From NCBI RefSeq assembly GCF_014323705.1, contig NZ_JABVEC010000005.1, positions 215,296-279,295 on the forward strand: DNA of 64,000 nt, read 5' to 3'. A program made the translations under genes and the position numbers. This stretch comes from Actinomadura alba (lineage in GTDB: Bacteria > Actinomycetota > Actinomycetes > Streptosporangiales > Streptosporangiaceae). This document shows, one piece after another, positions 16,438 to 24,531 of this stretch (its first letter is position 1; each line of letters starts with the position of its first letter). Under the pieces are notes generated by a model. That model ran no database searches, was not told where the DNA came from, and saw only the letters and a list, made by a program, of their open reading frames with translations.

Positions 16438-16806
16438 ATGCTCGAGCTGGGCTTGCGTACTTTCGCGCGGTCGCTGAGCTGGGATCAGTGGCTAAAGCGA
16501 CCGCGGCGCTGAGCCGTCAGATCGCCCAGCTCGAGTACAGCGTCGGTTACCAGCCGATGCGTCGAACGACGCGCGGCATCACCTGACTCCAGCGGGGGAG
16601 GGGCCGAGCGAGCAGGCTCGCGAGGTGCTGGCGCAGGTCGACCGGATCCCGGACGTCCTTCGAACCTTCGACCAAGCCGAAACGCTGGTGCACGTCGGGG
16701 TACCGCCGGGCTGCCACGAGTGCTTCGACCGATTCCGAGAGTCGCTCCGCGTGGCCGCGCCCCGGGCCAAGATCTCCCTGTATGAGGCGACCAGCGAAGA
16801 ACAACC
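16438..16806 (+). pseudogene. Decayed LysR-family regulator, paralogue of the intact gene downstream
   Basis: Pieces in shifting frames match the intact LysR at 16937. AYFRAVAELGSVAKATAAL is followed directly by SRQIAQLEYSVGY, with the HMTQPTL turn missing (a deletion of about 21 bases near 16510). A frameshift near 16584 then leads to LTPAGEG, and VLAQVDRIPDVLRTFDQAE runs to EATSEEQ. Another frame change lies near the start (MLEL versus AYFRAV). The copy stops at about residue 120 of the family, so the effector domain is gone. It is a tandem remnant about 0.5 kb upstream of its living relative. Confidence 0.7.
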
Positions 16807-16936
16807 GGCCGTGGGGTGTCGGCGGTCGCGCACCGGCCGCGCAGTGTGCCGGTGGTTTCGGCATGGCCGTCTCGAAAAGCAGCTGAACATGAACTGCTTA
16901 TTGCGCTCACCACCTATGCCTCGACAGCATAGGCAG

Positions 16937-17848
16937 ATGGTTGAACTTCGGCATCTGAGCTACTTCAACGCGGTCGCCGAGCTCGGCTCCATCGCGAAGG
17001 CGGCGACAGCTCTACACATGACCCAGCCGACGCTCAGCCGACAGATCGCCCAGCTGGAACGAACCCTCGGCTACGAGCTGCTTCGCCGCAGCGCACGCGG
17101 GACGTCCCTGACCCCGGCCGGGAAGGGGCTGCATGAGCACGCCAAGATCATCTTCCATCATGTCGACCGGATTCCCGAGGTGCTACGGGTCTGCAGCGAG
17201 GCCGAACGGACCCTTCAGGTGGGTATCCCGGCCGGTATCCCGCACGCCTGGTTCTCCCGATTCGAGGCCCAGCTGCGTAGGTTGGAGCCGAGAGTCAGGC
17301 TGTCGTTGCATGAGGCAACGAGCGACGAGCAGCGCAGGCTCGTGCAGATTGGAATGATCGATGTCGGCCTCGTGCACGCCGAGCCGCAGGGGATCCACTC
17401 CGCTTTGATCATGTCCCAGCAGTTCGGATGCTGCATCCGCGACCCGGACGTTCTGCGCGACGCCAAGACGCTCACGTTCGCCGACCTCACCGGCCTGCGA
17501 GTCATGGCCCACTCGGCCGCGGAGACCCCTGGCGAAGAAGTGCGCCTGAGGGCAGCCGCGGACGCAGCCGGCTCAGACGTGCACTGGATGTTCCGGAGGT
17601 TCTCGCAGCACGGGCAGTTGATCGCCGAGACCTCGGACGCCGACGCCGTCCTCGTCAGCGAAGCCTCCGCCGCCAAGGACTTCACCACCTGGCGCTGGAT
17701 ACCTCTGGCCGAGTCCGAACCCAATGCTGTCATCGAAACCTGGGCGATCTGGTCGGACCCTGACCTGACAGACGTAGACGTCTCCATCTCCGCGATGCGG
17801 CACGCGAGCGAGTCGGCGGCCGACCGGAGTCATGGCTTCGGCCGGTAG
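16937..17848 (+). CDS. LysR-family transcriptional regulator
   Basis: 303 residues from ATG 16937. The N-terminal helix-turn-helix is canonical (ELRHLSYFNAVAELGSIAKA, then LHMTQPTLSRQIAQLE), followed by an effector-binding domain (about 90-295). LysR regulators next to ring-cleavage and maleylacetate reductase genes usually sense aromatic intermediates, which fits the adjacent reductase. Its 3' end overlaps the convergent maleylacetate reductase gene by 19 bases. Confidence 0.88.
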   Translation: MVELRHLSYFNAVAELGSIAKAATALHMTQPTLSRQIAQLERTLGYELLRRSARGTSLTPAGKGLHEHAKIIFHHVDRIPEVLRVCSEAERTLQVGIPAGIPHAWFSRFEAQLRRLEPRVRLSLHEATSDEQRRLVQIGMIDVGLVHAEPQGIHSALIMSQQFGCCIRDPDVLRDAKTLTFADLTGLRVMAHSAAETPGEEVRLRAAADAAGSDVHWMFRRFSQHGQLIAETSDADAVLVSEASAAKDFTTWRWIPLAESEPNAVIETWAIWSDPDLTDVDVSISAMRHASESAADRSHGFGR

Positions 17849-18888
17849 GCCGCTGTCAGGATGGCTCGGACGGCATCCGCGTCGACCGGGCGGGGATTCT
17901 CGATCGGCAACTTCTCGATGACGACCTGAATCGCCACCCTCAGTTGTTCTGCGGTCAGGCCGAGCCCGGCCAGGCTCACCGGCGCGCCGACGCGTCGGTA
18001 CAGGTCCCGCAACGACTCGACCGCGTCGGTGCCGCCCAGGGCCGAAGTCAGCCGGGTAGCCGAATCCGCGCGCATCGCCACGATGTTGAAGTCCAACGCG
18101 TGCGGCAGCACAACCGCGTGCGTCTCCGCATGGGGAAGGTCGAAGGCGCCACCTAGCGCATGACAGATCTTGTGGTGCAGCCCCGAGCCAGCGACCGCGA
18201 AGGATGCTCCTGCGAGGTAAGCGCCGAGGACCAGATTCTCGAAGGCGGCCGGGGTGAGGTCCGTTACCAGCTCGTCCAGTCCTTGCCGCAGCACCCGGAC
18301 GCCTTCGAGAGCCATCAGGGTCGTGACAGGCGTGGCGGTCGACATCCACAACGCCTCGATGCAATGAGCCATCGCGTTGAGAGCGGACGATGTCGCCACC
18401 TTCCGCGGAAGGCCTTCGACCAGCTGAGGGTCGTAGATCACGACCTTGGGCAGAACCATCGGAGATCGACCGGTCTCTTTACGCCCGCCGGTGGTCATGC
18501 CCCAGACAGGCGTCAGCTCCGAACCCGCGTAGGTCGTCGGGACCGAGACGATCGGTAGTCCGCTGGTAAGAGCCACGATCTTGGCGGTGCCGGTGATCGA
18601 GCCGCCGCCCACGGACAGCAGACCGTCGACGCTGTGCTCTTCGGCCAGGGTGCGGGCCTCCCGTGCGACCGAGTCGGGCACGTGCGGCAGGACGCGGGTG
18701 AAGGACACGGCAAGGCGATCCTGCAGTCCGTCGGTCAGCGCGCGAGCAAGGTCGAGCTGACGTTCCGAGGTGATCACCATGAGCCGCCGCAGACCCAGCC
18801 TCGTCACCTCGTCCACCAGTCGTCGCCGTGCGCCCCGGGCGAACACAACTCGTCCTGGCAAGGCGTCGTGGACAAACTCAAGGCTCAC
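17830..18888 (-). CDS. Maleylacetate reductase (iron-containing alcohol dehydrogenase family)
   Basis: 352 residues from the GTG at 18888, preferred because AGGGAGG lies 6 bases upstream and the result matches the family length of about 350. It should reduce maleylacetate to 3-oxoadipate with NAD(P)H, the step after hydroxyquinol or chlorocatechol ring cleavage. Visible features are LSVGGGSITGTAK (dinucleotide loop), SVPTTYAGSELTPVWG, which is characteristic of maleylacetate reductases, and HHKICHALGGAFDLPHAETH (active site and metal region). It pairs functionally with the hydroxyquinol dioxygenase at 21993-22868, though the two are separated by 3 kb of plus-strand genes. Confidence 0.9.
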   Translation of the reverse strand: MSLEFVHDALPGRVVFARGARRRLVDEVTRLGLRRLMVITSERQLDLARALTDGLQDRLAVSFTRVLPHVPDSVAREARTLAEEHSVDGLLSVGGGSITGTAKIVALTSGLPIVSVPTTYAGSELTPVWGMTTGGRKETGRSPMVLPKVVIYDPQLVEGLPRKVATSSALNAMAHCIEALWMSTATPVTTLMALEGVRVLRQGLDELVTDLTPAAFENLVLGAYLAGASFAVAGSGLHHKICHALGGAFDLPHAETHAVVLPHALDFNIVAMRADSATRLTSALGGTDAVESLRDLYRRVGAPVSLAGLGLTAEQLRVAIQVVIEKLPIENPRPVDADAVRAILTAAYRPKP

Positions 18889-19133
18889 TGTGGCCTCCCT
18901 CTCGTCGGCGCACCGATGATGCCCCAGATCGTGCCTCCGGCCGGCTCTCGGACAGCCACTCAGCAAAAAGGTCACTCAGACAGGAGCTTGGCATCCTGAG
19001 ATCTGCGGCCTTCCGTCAGTGGCTGCGAGGGCCTTCCACTCAGTGGATGGAAGAAGATGCCAGCGGACCCCGCATTTGCGAATGTCGGCTTCGTCGGGTC
19101 GGAGACCAAACCAGCAGCGGATCGGGGGAACTC

Positions 19134-19904
19134 ATGAAGGCTGCCGCGACAGCGCCTGTGGCGGTTGTCACCGGAGGCGCGGGCGTTCTCGGAGTGGCGA
19201 TCGCCGGAGCTTTGGCGGCAAGAGGCAGCACCATCGTCATCGTCGACCGCGACGGAGAAGCGGCGGAGTCGGCGATCAAGGCGATTGCGGAGGAGCCGTC
19301 AGGTCGGGTCCTCGCCTGGGAGTCCGACATCTCCTCGGACTCCCAGAACCGACAGCTGGTCGACCGGATCCACGAGTCGTTCGGCCGCCTCGATCAGCTG
19401 GTGAACAACGCCGCGTTGAGTCAGCGCAGCCGGTTCGGCGAGATCGGTGCCGAGGAATGGCAGCAGGTCATGGAAGTCAACCTGTGGGGACCGGCATCCC
19501 TGTGCCAAGCCGCGGCCGGTCTCTGGAAGACCTCCGGCGGCGGCGCTGTCGTCAACATCTCCTCCCGGACCTGGCTGTCCGGTGGCCCGCTCTCGTACGT
19601 CTCCTCCAAGGCGGGCCTTGTCGGTCTTACCCGTGCTCTGGCGGTGGAGCTCGCGCCTCTCAACGTGACCGTGAACGCGGTCGCTCCCAGCACGGTCGAG
19701 ACACCCTTCGTACGGAGCGGTCGTACCGAGGAAGAGTTCCAGCGGCACATCGAGCGCCATCGCCGGCTGCCACTGATCCAGCGGATGGCGACGCCGGAGG
19801 ATGTTGCCGAAGCGGTGGCTTTTCTCGCCTCGCCGCAGGCGAGCTTCATCACCGGGGAAGTCCTGCATGTCTGCGGGGGATCCCAGCTCGCACCCGCTCC
19901 GTAG
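19134..19904 (+). CDS. SDR-family oxidoreductase
   Basis: 256 residues from ATG 19134 with GGGGGAA three bases upstream. A classical short-chain dehydrogenase: TGGAGVLGVAIAGALAARGS (cofactor loop) with VDRD suggesting NAD(H), NNAA, the catalytic Ser in NISSRTW, and YVSSK (Tyr-x-x-x-Lys). It ends FITGEVLHVCGGSQLAP. First gene of a plus-strand run with the isomerase, divergent from the maleylacetate reductase. Substrate unknown; probably a catabolic alcohol or dihydrodiol. Confidence 0.88.
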   Translation: MKAAATAPVAVVTGGAGVLGVAIAGALAARGSTIVIVDRDGEAAESAIKAIAEEPSGRVLAWESDISSDSQNRQLVDRIHESFGRLDQLVNNAALSQRSRFGEIGAEEWQQVMEVNLWGPASLCQAAAGLWKTSGGGAVVNISSRTWLSGGPLSYVSSKAGLVGLTRALAVELAPLNVTVNAVAPSTVETPFVRSGRTEEEFQRHIERHRRLPLIQRMATPEDVAEAVAFLASPQASFITGEVLHVCGGSQLAPAP

Positions 19905-19953
19905 CTCCTCCTGCCACATCGACGCCTAAGTCCACCTTGACGATCGGGCAGCC

Positions 19954-20829
19954 ATGCGTTTCTCTTACGCGACCATCGCTCTTCCCACCCTCACCCCGCT
20001 CCAGGCGATCGAGGAACTCAGCCGATCCGGCTATCGCGGTGTCGAGTGGAAGGTGGGGGAGGCCCCGCACGCCATGAGCAGCACGTCGGCGTTCAGCTTC
20101 CTGAAGAACAACAAGTGCACACTCGATCCCGACTCGACCGACAGGAAAGAGATCAGGGATGCCTGCGAGGCTGCGGGACTCACCATCGTGGGCCTGGGGC
20201 CGTACCTCGCCGTCGGAGACGAAGACGGCCTGCAACGGATGATGCTGCTGGCCTCCGACCTTGGTGCGTCACAGGTGCGTCTGCAGGCCCCTCGCACCAC
20301 GTCCGGCACTTTCGACTACCCGAAACTGGCGGAGGAGACGAGGCAGTACCTGGCGTTCGCCGAGGACCTCGCCGCGACGACCGGTGTACGGGTGGTCCTC
20401 GAGATGCATCACGACACCATCGCGCCGAGCGCCTCCCTCGCCTTCGCGCTGGTCTCGAAGCTGGATCCGGCCAGGATCGGCGTCATCTACGACGCGGGCA
20501 ACGTCGTCTGGGAGGGGTACGAGAACCCTCGGATGGCGTTCCAGATCCTGGGCCCGTACCTGCATCACGTTCACCTGAAGAACGCCACCGTGGCCAGATC
20601 TGCACCTGGCGCGAAGTGGGGCCACGCCTGGTCGCCGCTGGACGCCGGCATGGTTCCGGTCGCCGAGGTGCTGGGCCTGTTGGACGACCACGGATACACA
20701 GGGTGGGTGTCTCTCGAAGATCTGTCCACTGAGCGGGACCCGGTCGCAACGCTCAGGTTCAACGCAGCTGTCCTGTCCGGGATACCGGAGGCATCATGGC
20801 CTGGCGCGTCAGCGGGCTCGGTGCGGTGA
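19954..20829 (+). CDS. Sugar phosphate isomerase/epimerase family (AP endonuclease 2-like TIM barrel)
   Basis: 291 residues with the TIM-barrel pattern of this superfamily: EELSRSGYRGVEWKVGE near the start, the metal-ligand Glu in VVLEMHHDTIAPS, IGVIYDAGNVVWEG (Asp ligand), HHVHLKN (His ligand) and the final GWVSLEDLS. Members isomerise or epimerise sugars, or act as dehydroshikimate dehydratase-like lyases. The gene follows the SDR by 49 bases, and another truncated gene begins inside its 3' end (20796). Confidence 0.82.
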   Translation: MRFSYATIALPTLTPLQAIEELSRSGYRGVEWKVGEAPHAMSSTSAFSFLKNNKCTLDPDSTDRKEIRDACEAAGLTIVGLGPYLAVGDEDGLQRMMLLASDLGASQVRLQAPRTTSGTFDYPKLAEETRQYLAFAEDLAATTGVRVVLEMHHDTIAPSASLAFALVSKLDPARIGVIYDAGNVVWEGYENPRMAFQILGPYLHHVHLKNATVARSAPGAKWGHAWSPLDAGMVPVAEVLGLLDDHGYTGWVSLEDLSTERDPVATLRFNAAVLSGIPEASWPGASAGSVR

Positions 20830-20861
20830 CCGCCGCGGCCGTCGGCGCCCGACTGACCTGA
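20796..20861 (+). pseudogene. Truncated 21-codon gene start with a strong ribosome-binding site
   Basis: ATG 20796 is preceded by CCGGAGGCATC, a good site, and overlaps the end of the isomerase gene in another frame, as coupled operon genes do. The frame (MAWRVSGLGAVTAAAVGARL) stops after 21 codons. It looks like the surviving start of a once longer operon gene whose body was deleted, because an unrelated ABC fragment follows immediately. Confidence 0.45.
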
Positions 20862-20864
20862 TCG

Positions 20865-20945
20865 GCGGTTTTGCGGGTGCTCAATCTGCTCAAGCAACTC
20901 CAGCACGATCTGGGTGTCAGCTACCTGTTCGTGGCGCACAATCAG
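20865..20945 (+). pseudogene. Fragment of a peptide-type ABC transporter ATPase
   Basis: About 26 residues read VLRVLNLLKQLQHDLGVSYL then FVAHN, matching the post-Walker B segment of Dpp/Opp-type ATPases (consensus QVLNLLxxLQxELGLSYLFISHD). Nothing upstream or downstream continues the domain, so it is an orphan fragment left by deletion. Confidence 0.55.
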
Positions 20946-20992
20946 CTGGAGGCTCGAGCGGTGACATGTTCCAGAAGAGAGGTTCAGTAGCC

Positions 20993-21811
20993 GTGCCCTA
21001 CCTTTCCGTCCCGGGTTCTCGCATTCACTTCGAGGACCACCCCGGTCGGGCTACTTCGCGGGCACCTCTCGTCTTCGTGCTCATCCACGGGTGGCCGTGC
21101 GACTCGCGTGACTGGGCAGACCTGGTCGGCCCGCTTCAGGACCACGGCCGGGTCGTCAGCGTTGACCTGCGCGGCCACGGCGGTTCCGACGCCAGTTCGC
21201 AGGGGTACGCTCTGACGACCCTGAGCGGTGACGTCGTCCAGCTGCTGCGTCACCTCCACGTCAATCACGCCGTCATGGTGGGACACTCGGCGGGTTCCGA
21301 GGTGGCTCTGATGGCTGCCGCGCTCGAACCGCAACGGGTGAGTGCCGCCATCGTCGTCGATCCGGCCTACGGTTTCGCCTCCGAGGACCGAGTGAGGATT
21401 GCGCAGGTGTCACACGAGCTCGCGGCCGGTGACCCGAGCGCCGTGGCGCTCGGCTATTTCCGCGCACTCGACGGTGAACGAACGCCGGCGGCCGTCACGC
21501 AAGCCCATGCGGGCCGTGTCGTCAACTCCCTTCCCGAGGCCATCACGGCCGTCTTCCACGACTTCGCCTTCGGCCCCGGCAGCTTTCACTTCCGGCCGGA
21601 GACCGATCGCTTCCACGAGGACTCGCGGAGGATCCCGTTGCTCGCCTTCTACCGCAATGAGGCGAGGGCAGCGGGCGGGCATGCCTTCGCAGTGAAGCCC
21701 GGAGACAGGGTCATCATCTATCCCGGGTCCGGACACTGGCTCCACCACGAGGATTCCGCTCGCTTCCTCAGTGACGTGTCGTCCTGGTTGTGCGACCTGG
21801 GACCGGTGTAG
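20993..21811 (+). CDS. Alpha/beta hydrolase
   Basis: 272 residues from GTG 20993 (AGAGGT 9 bases upstream); an in-frame ATG at 20966 would add nine residues. The fold signatures are VLIHGWPCDSRDWADLV (oxyanion loop), DLRGHGGSD, and the nucleophile elbow MVGHSAGSEVALMAA (Ser in GHSAGS). The catalytic His is in GSGHWLHHED. It probably acts on an ester or ring-cleavage product, given the catabolic neighbours. Confidence 0.86.
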   Translation: MPYLSVPGSRIHFEDHPGRATSRAPLVFVLIHGWPCDSRDWADLVGPLQDHGRVVSVDLRGHGGSDASSQGYALTTLSGDVVQLLRHLHVNHAVMVGHSAGSEVALMAAALEPQRVSAAIVVDPAYGFASEDRVRIAQVSHELAAGDPSAVALGYFRALDGERTPAAVTQAHAGRVVNSLPEAITAVFHDFAFGPGSFHFRPETDRFHEDSRRIPLLAFYRNEARAAGGHAFAVKPGDRVIIYPGSGHWLHHEDSARFLSDVSSWLCDLGPV

Positions 21812-21819
21812 ATGCTTCG

Positions 21820-21996
21820 TCAGATCGAGATCACGGGCGCGAGCTGCATGCCGGCTGCGACGTGAAGCACTTCGCCGGTGATGTTCCGAGCTTTGATACC
21901 GCAACAGTCGAATCCGCTGGCCCTGGCCGCAGTGACCAGCTCGAAGGGGTCCGCATCGAGCATCGTCAGATGATGCAGAGAAAGCAGGCGCTTCAC
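21820..21996 (-). pseudogene. In-frame chimera: isomerase N terminus fused to SDR C terminus
   Basis: GTG 21996 overlaps the stop of the dioxygenase gene as GTGA, so translation should be coupled. The 58-residue product starts KRLLSLHHLTMLDADPFELV and continues TAARASGFDCCGIKA, the first strand and helix of a sugar isomerase/epimerase barrel. It then switches to NITGEVLHVAAGMQLAP, the C-terminal signature of a short-chain dehydrogenase (the SDR at 19134 ends FITGEVLHVCGGSQLAP). A deletion of roughly two genes with conservation of frame explains it best. Confidence 0.65.
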
Positions 21997-22868
21997 GACT
22001 GGTTGGTCTCGAGCCGTTCGAGCACGACGTCGACCCGGCACACCTCGAAGGGGACGGCGACTCCGCACTTCGCGGCCAGATCTTCGTCGTCGCAGACGGA
22101 CTTGTGTACGACGAGCGAATCACGGACCGCGAAGACGGCGTCGGAGTCAAGGTAAGGGGAGTCGCCCATGAAGACGTGGGTCGTCAGCTGGCGATGTCCG
22201 GGCGCGCTGAGGATGAAGTGGATGTGAGCCGGCCGGAAGGGATGACGCTTCGTGGCTGCGAGCAGCCGGCCGACCGGCCCGTCGGTCGGGATCGGGTAGG
22301 GCGCCGGCGCAACCGTCCGAAACCAGAACCTGCCGTCCGGGTCGACCTGGAAGAACCCGCGCCCGTTGCCTTGTGGCTGGAGATCGGGCACCTGTACGTC
22401 GTAGAAGCCGTTCTCGTCGGACTGCCACACGTCGATCGTCCCATCGCTCAGGGGGATCCCGTCGGTTGAGGTCAGCCGGCCCTCGATGATCAGCGGGTCG
22501 CCGGCCATCACCTCGTCGATGGAGTCGCCCAGCTCCCGACGCGGGGAATCGGTCAGGTGGAACGGGCCCAACACCGTCGCCTCGGTGGCGTGCGAGTCCT
22601 GCAGGTCCTCGTTGAGGATCTCGGTCAGCATCGACACACCCAGGACATCGGACAGGAGGATGACCTCCTGCCGGACTTCGGTGCAGGCCTGACCGACCTG
22701 CGTCAGGAAGTCGATGGCCGCTTGCCACTCCTGGCCCGTGACGGCATTTTCGACGAAATAGGCGTGCAGATGCTCGACCAGCCCGCGCAGCAGGGTCCTG
22801 AGCCGGTCGTCAGGTGTGGAGCCGAAGCTGCTGAGGACATCAGCGGTGAGCCGCTCGGTGTTCTTCAT
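21993..22868 (-). CDS. Intradiol ring-cleavage dioxygenase, probable hydroxyquinol 1,2-dioxygenase
   Basis: 291 residues: an N-terminal helical dimerisation domain (about 1-100) and a beta-sandwich catalytic domain. The four non-heme Fe(III) ligands are all visible: Tyr156 (GFYDVQ), Tyr191 (YPIP), His215 and His217 (RPAHIHF). This family cleaves catechols between the hydroxyls. The presence of a maleylacetate reductase in the same island points to hydroxyquinol (1,2,4-trihydroxybenzene) giving maleylacetate; chlorocatechol is the alternative. It lies one base downstream of the SnoaL-like gene and is coupled to a broken gene at its 3' end. Confidence 0.9.
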   Translation of the reverse strand: MKNTERLTADVLSSFGSTPDDRLRTLLRGLVEHLHAYFVENAVTGQEWQAAIDFLTQVGQACTEVRQEVILLSDVLGVSMLTEILNEDLQDSHATEATVLGPFHLTDSPRRELGDSIDEVMAGDPLIIEGRLTSTDGIPLSDGTIDVWQSDENGFYDVQVPDLQPQGNGRGFFQVDPDGRFWFRTVAPAPYPIPTDGPVGRLLAATKRHPFRPAHIHFILSAPGHRQLTTHVFMGDSPYLDSDAVFAVRDSLVVHKSVCDDEDLAAKCGVAVPFEVCRVDVVLERLETNQS

Positions 22869-22869
22869 G

Positions 22870-23529
22870 TCAGCGACCGGTGTTTCTGATCAACCTGCCC
22901 GGGGTGGATGCTCCGTCCAGCCACGCGGTCCCTTCGGAGTAGAGCTGCTCGATCGCCGGTCCTCGGAGGCCGGGCAGATCGGACATCACGTCGTACCCCA
23001 GGTGCTTCTGGATGTAGGCCAGATGCCGATAGCCGGACGGGTAGGAGGTGAGTACGTTGGGGTCCAGGATGAGTGTCGACGTGGGGTCGACGAGATCGAG
23101 ACGGTCGCGCTCGTACACGGGCTGGCGTCGGACGATGCCCCAAGTGCCGTCGCGGTGCTCGAGGAAATCGTAGAAGCGGCCGCTGCAGGTGACGTCGACC
23201 TCCACCCCATGCACCTTCGCGCGCTGTTCGATCTTCATTTTGGTCTGGGCCACCGCCCGGGTGCTTTCGATGGTGCAGGTGAAGCCACCCAGGAAGTGAG
23301 AGATCTGTATGCCGCGTTCGAACCCCTCGCGGCTGACGTCGATGAACTCACGGTAGGGGCCTTGGAACCAGGTCGCAGTCATCCATCCGTCGGTGTGCCA
23401 GACGCCCGCGAAGGCGTCCCAGTCGCCCGCGTCGCGGAAGATCGCCCAGTCCTCGACGACCTTGCGAACCTGGTGCGCCTCGCGGTCATCGGCATGCGTC
23501 GGCCGGCCTGTTGAGAGTTCCGAAGTCAC
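22870..23529 (-). CDS. NTF2/SnoaL-like domain protein
   Basis: 219 residues with an alpha+beta cone fold of the SnoaL_4 type: helices near VRKVVEDWAIFRDAGDWDAF, then WHTDGWMTATWFQG, and HFLGGFTCTIESTRAVAQTK, followed by VTCSGRFYDFLEHRDGTWGI and a C-terminal extension of about 70 residues. Proteins of this fold are dehydratases, decarboxylases or small subunits of ring-hydroxylating systems. Being first in the operon with the ring-cleavage dioxygenase suggests a role in feeding it, but no catalytic residues can be assigned. The GTG start lacks a clear ribosome-binding site. Confidence 0.7.
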   Translation of the reverse strand: MTSELSTGRPTHADDREAHQVRKVVEDWAIFRDAGDWDAFAGVWHTDGWMTATWFQGPYREFIDVSREGFERGIQISHFLGGFTCTIESTRAVAQTKMKIEQRAKVHGVEVDVTCSGRFYDFLEHRDGTWGIVRRQPVYERDRLDLVDPTSTLILDPNVLTSYPSGYRHLAYIQKHLGYDVMSDLPGLRGPAIEQLYSEGTAWLDGASTPGRLIRNTGR

Positions 23530-23574
23530 GCGTTCACGGTCACAGGAGTGGACGCCAGGGGTCCAGCTTGAGTA

Positions 23575-23587
23575 TTCACCCAGTGAA
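23575..23587. promoter_or_regulatory. Candidate operator TTCAC-CCA-GTGAA
   Basis: A 13-base palindrome with perfect 5-base arms, 46 bases before the start of the SnoaL-dioxygenase operon and just after the IclR gene stop. Its position suggests a regulator site for the ring-cleavage operon. Confidence 0.4.
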
Positions 23588-23608
23588 ATGTGCTGCTCAG
23601 CGGACAGC

Positions 23609-24379
23609 TCAGTGTTTCAGGTTCGACCAGCGAGCAAGCTCTCGCGAGAGTCCCAGGGCGGCGGTTCTGACGGCAGGTGCGAGCCGGGTGACGTCGGTGG
23701 AGGCGTGGACGACCAGCCCGAGGGCGGCTGCGAATCGACCGTCCGGGCCGAAGACAGGCGAGGCGACGGACGAGGCTCCCTTGGTCATCTCTTCGTAGGC
23801 GAAGCCGAGCTCGGTCGACCTGACCTGCTCCACGGCCTGTTTGAGTTGGCCGGGCGTGATGATGGTCCTCGGCGCCAGCTTGGGAAGGCCTTCCGCCACC
23901 GTGAGCGCCATCAGTTCCGGCTCCGAGAATGCCAGCGTGACTTTCCCGACCGCTGTCGCGTGCAGCGGAAGACGACCGCCGACGCGGGTGGCGGAGGGGA
24001 TGGCGCTCCGTCCCGACACCATCTCGACGATCAGGACCTCGTTACCGTCCCTCACCCCGATCTGCACGTTCTCTTTCGTGGCGTCGTACAAGTCCTGCAT
24101 ATAAGGGCGGCTGAGCTCGCGGAGGTATCGCTGGCGAGGCGCCAAGGACCCGATCTCCCACAGGCGCAGGCCTACGCGGTAGCGCCGATCGGGGAGTCGC
24201 TCCAGTGCTCCCCACGTCGCCAGCTCGCGCGCGAGGCGATAGGTCGTCGCCACCGGTATGGCCGATCGTTGAGCCATCTCCACCAACGTCAGTTCTTCGT
24301 TACGGACGGTGAAGACCTCGAGGAGTGTGAGCAGCCGCGAAGCTGTGCTCCGGCCGGGCTCGGCGGCGTTGCCTGCCAT
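23609..24379 (-). CDS. IclR-family transcriptional regulator
   Basis: 256 residues from ATG 24379 (AAGGA 7 bases upstream); a GTG two codons earlier is too close to the site. Winged helix at residues about 10-75 (LTLVEMAQRSAIPVATTYRL), effector domain about 85-245 (LPLHATAVGKVTLAFSEPEL). It is clearly related to the IclR at 15188, sharing GNAxEPGRSTxxRLLTLL and MQDLYxxTxENVQ. It lies directly upstream of the dioxygenase operon on the same strand and is divergent from the substrate-binding protein gene, so it probably controls both. Confidence 0.9.
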   Translation of the reverse strand: MAGNAAEPGRSTASRLLTLLEVFTVRNEELTLVEMAQRSAIPVATTYRLARELATWGALERLPDRRYRVGLRLWEIGSLAPRQRYLRELSRPYMQDLYDATKENVQIGVRDGNEVLIVEMVSGRSAIPSATRVGGRLPLHATAVGKVTLAFSEPELMALTVAEGLPKLAPRTIITPGQLKQAVEQVRSTELGFAYEEMTKGASSVASPVFGPDGRFAAALGLVVHASTDVTRLAPAVRTAALGLSRELARWSNLKH

Positions 24380-24420
24380 CCTCACATCCTTGGTCGGATC
24401 CCCCCGGGTGGTTGCGCTGA

Positions 24421-24478
24421 ACTTACCACTGAGCGGGATTTGCTGGTGGCCAGTGGCTGCGCCGGACTTAACACTGAG
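24421..24478. promoter_or_regulatory. Direct repeat ACTTAVCACTGAG in the IclR/ABC divergent promoter
   Basis: ACTTACCACTGAG (24421-24433) and ACTTAACACTGAG (24466-24478) match at 12 of 13 positions and start 45 bases apart. They sit between the IclR start (24379) and the substrate-binding protein start (24532). CACTGAG also occurs in reverse at the end of the IclR gene near 23608-23614. Likely regulator binding sites. Confidence 0.45.
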
Positions 24479-24531
24479 GTAACTGCACCGACATCTGCTC
24501 GAGTGCCTTCGACTGCAACAAGGAGTACAAG

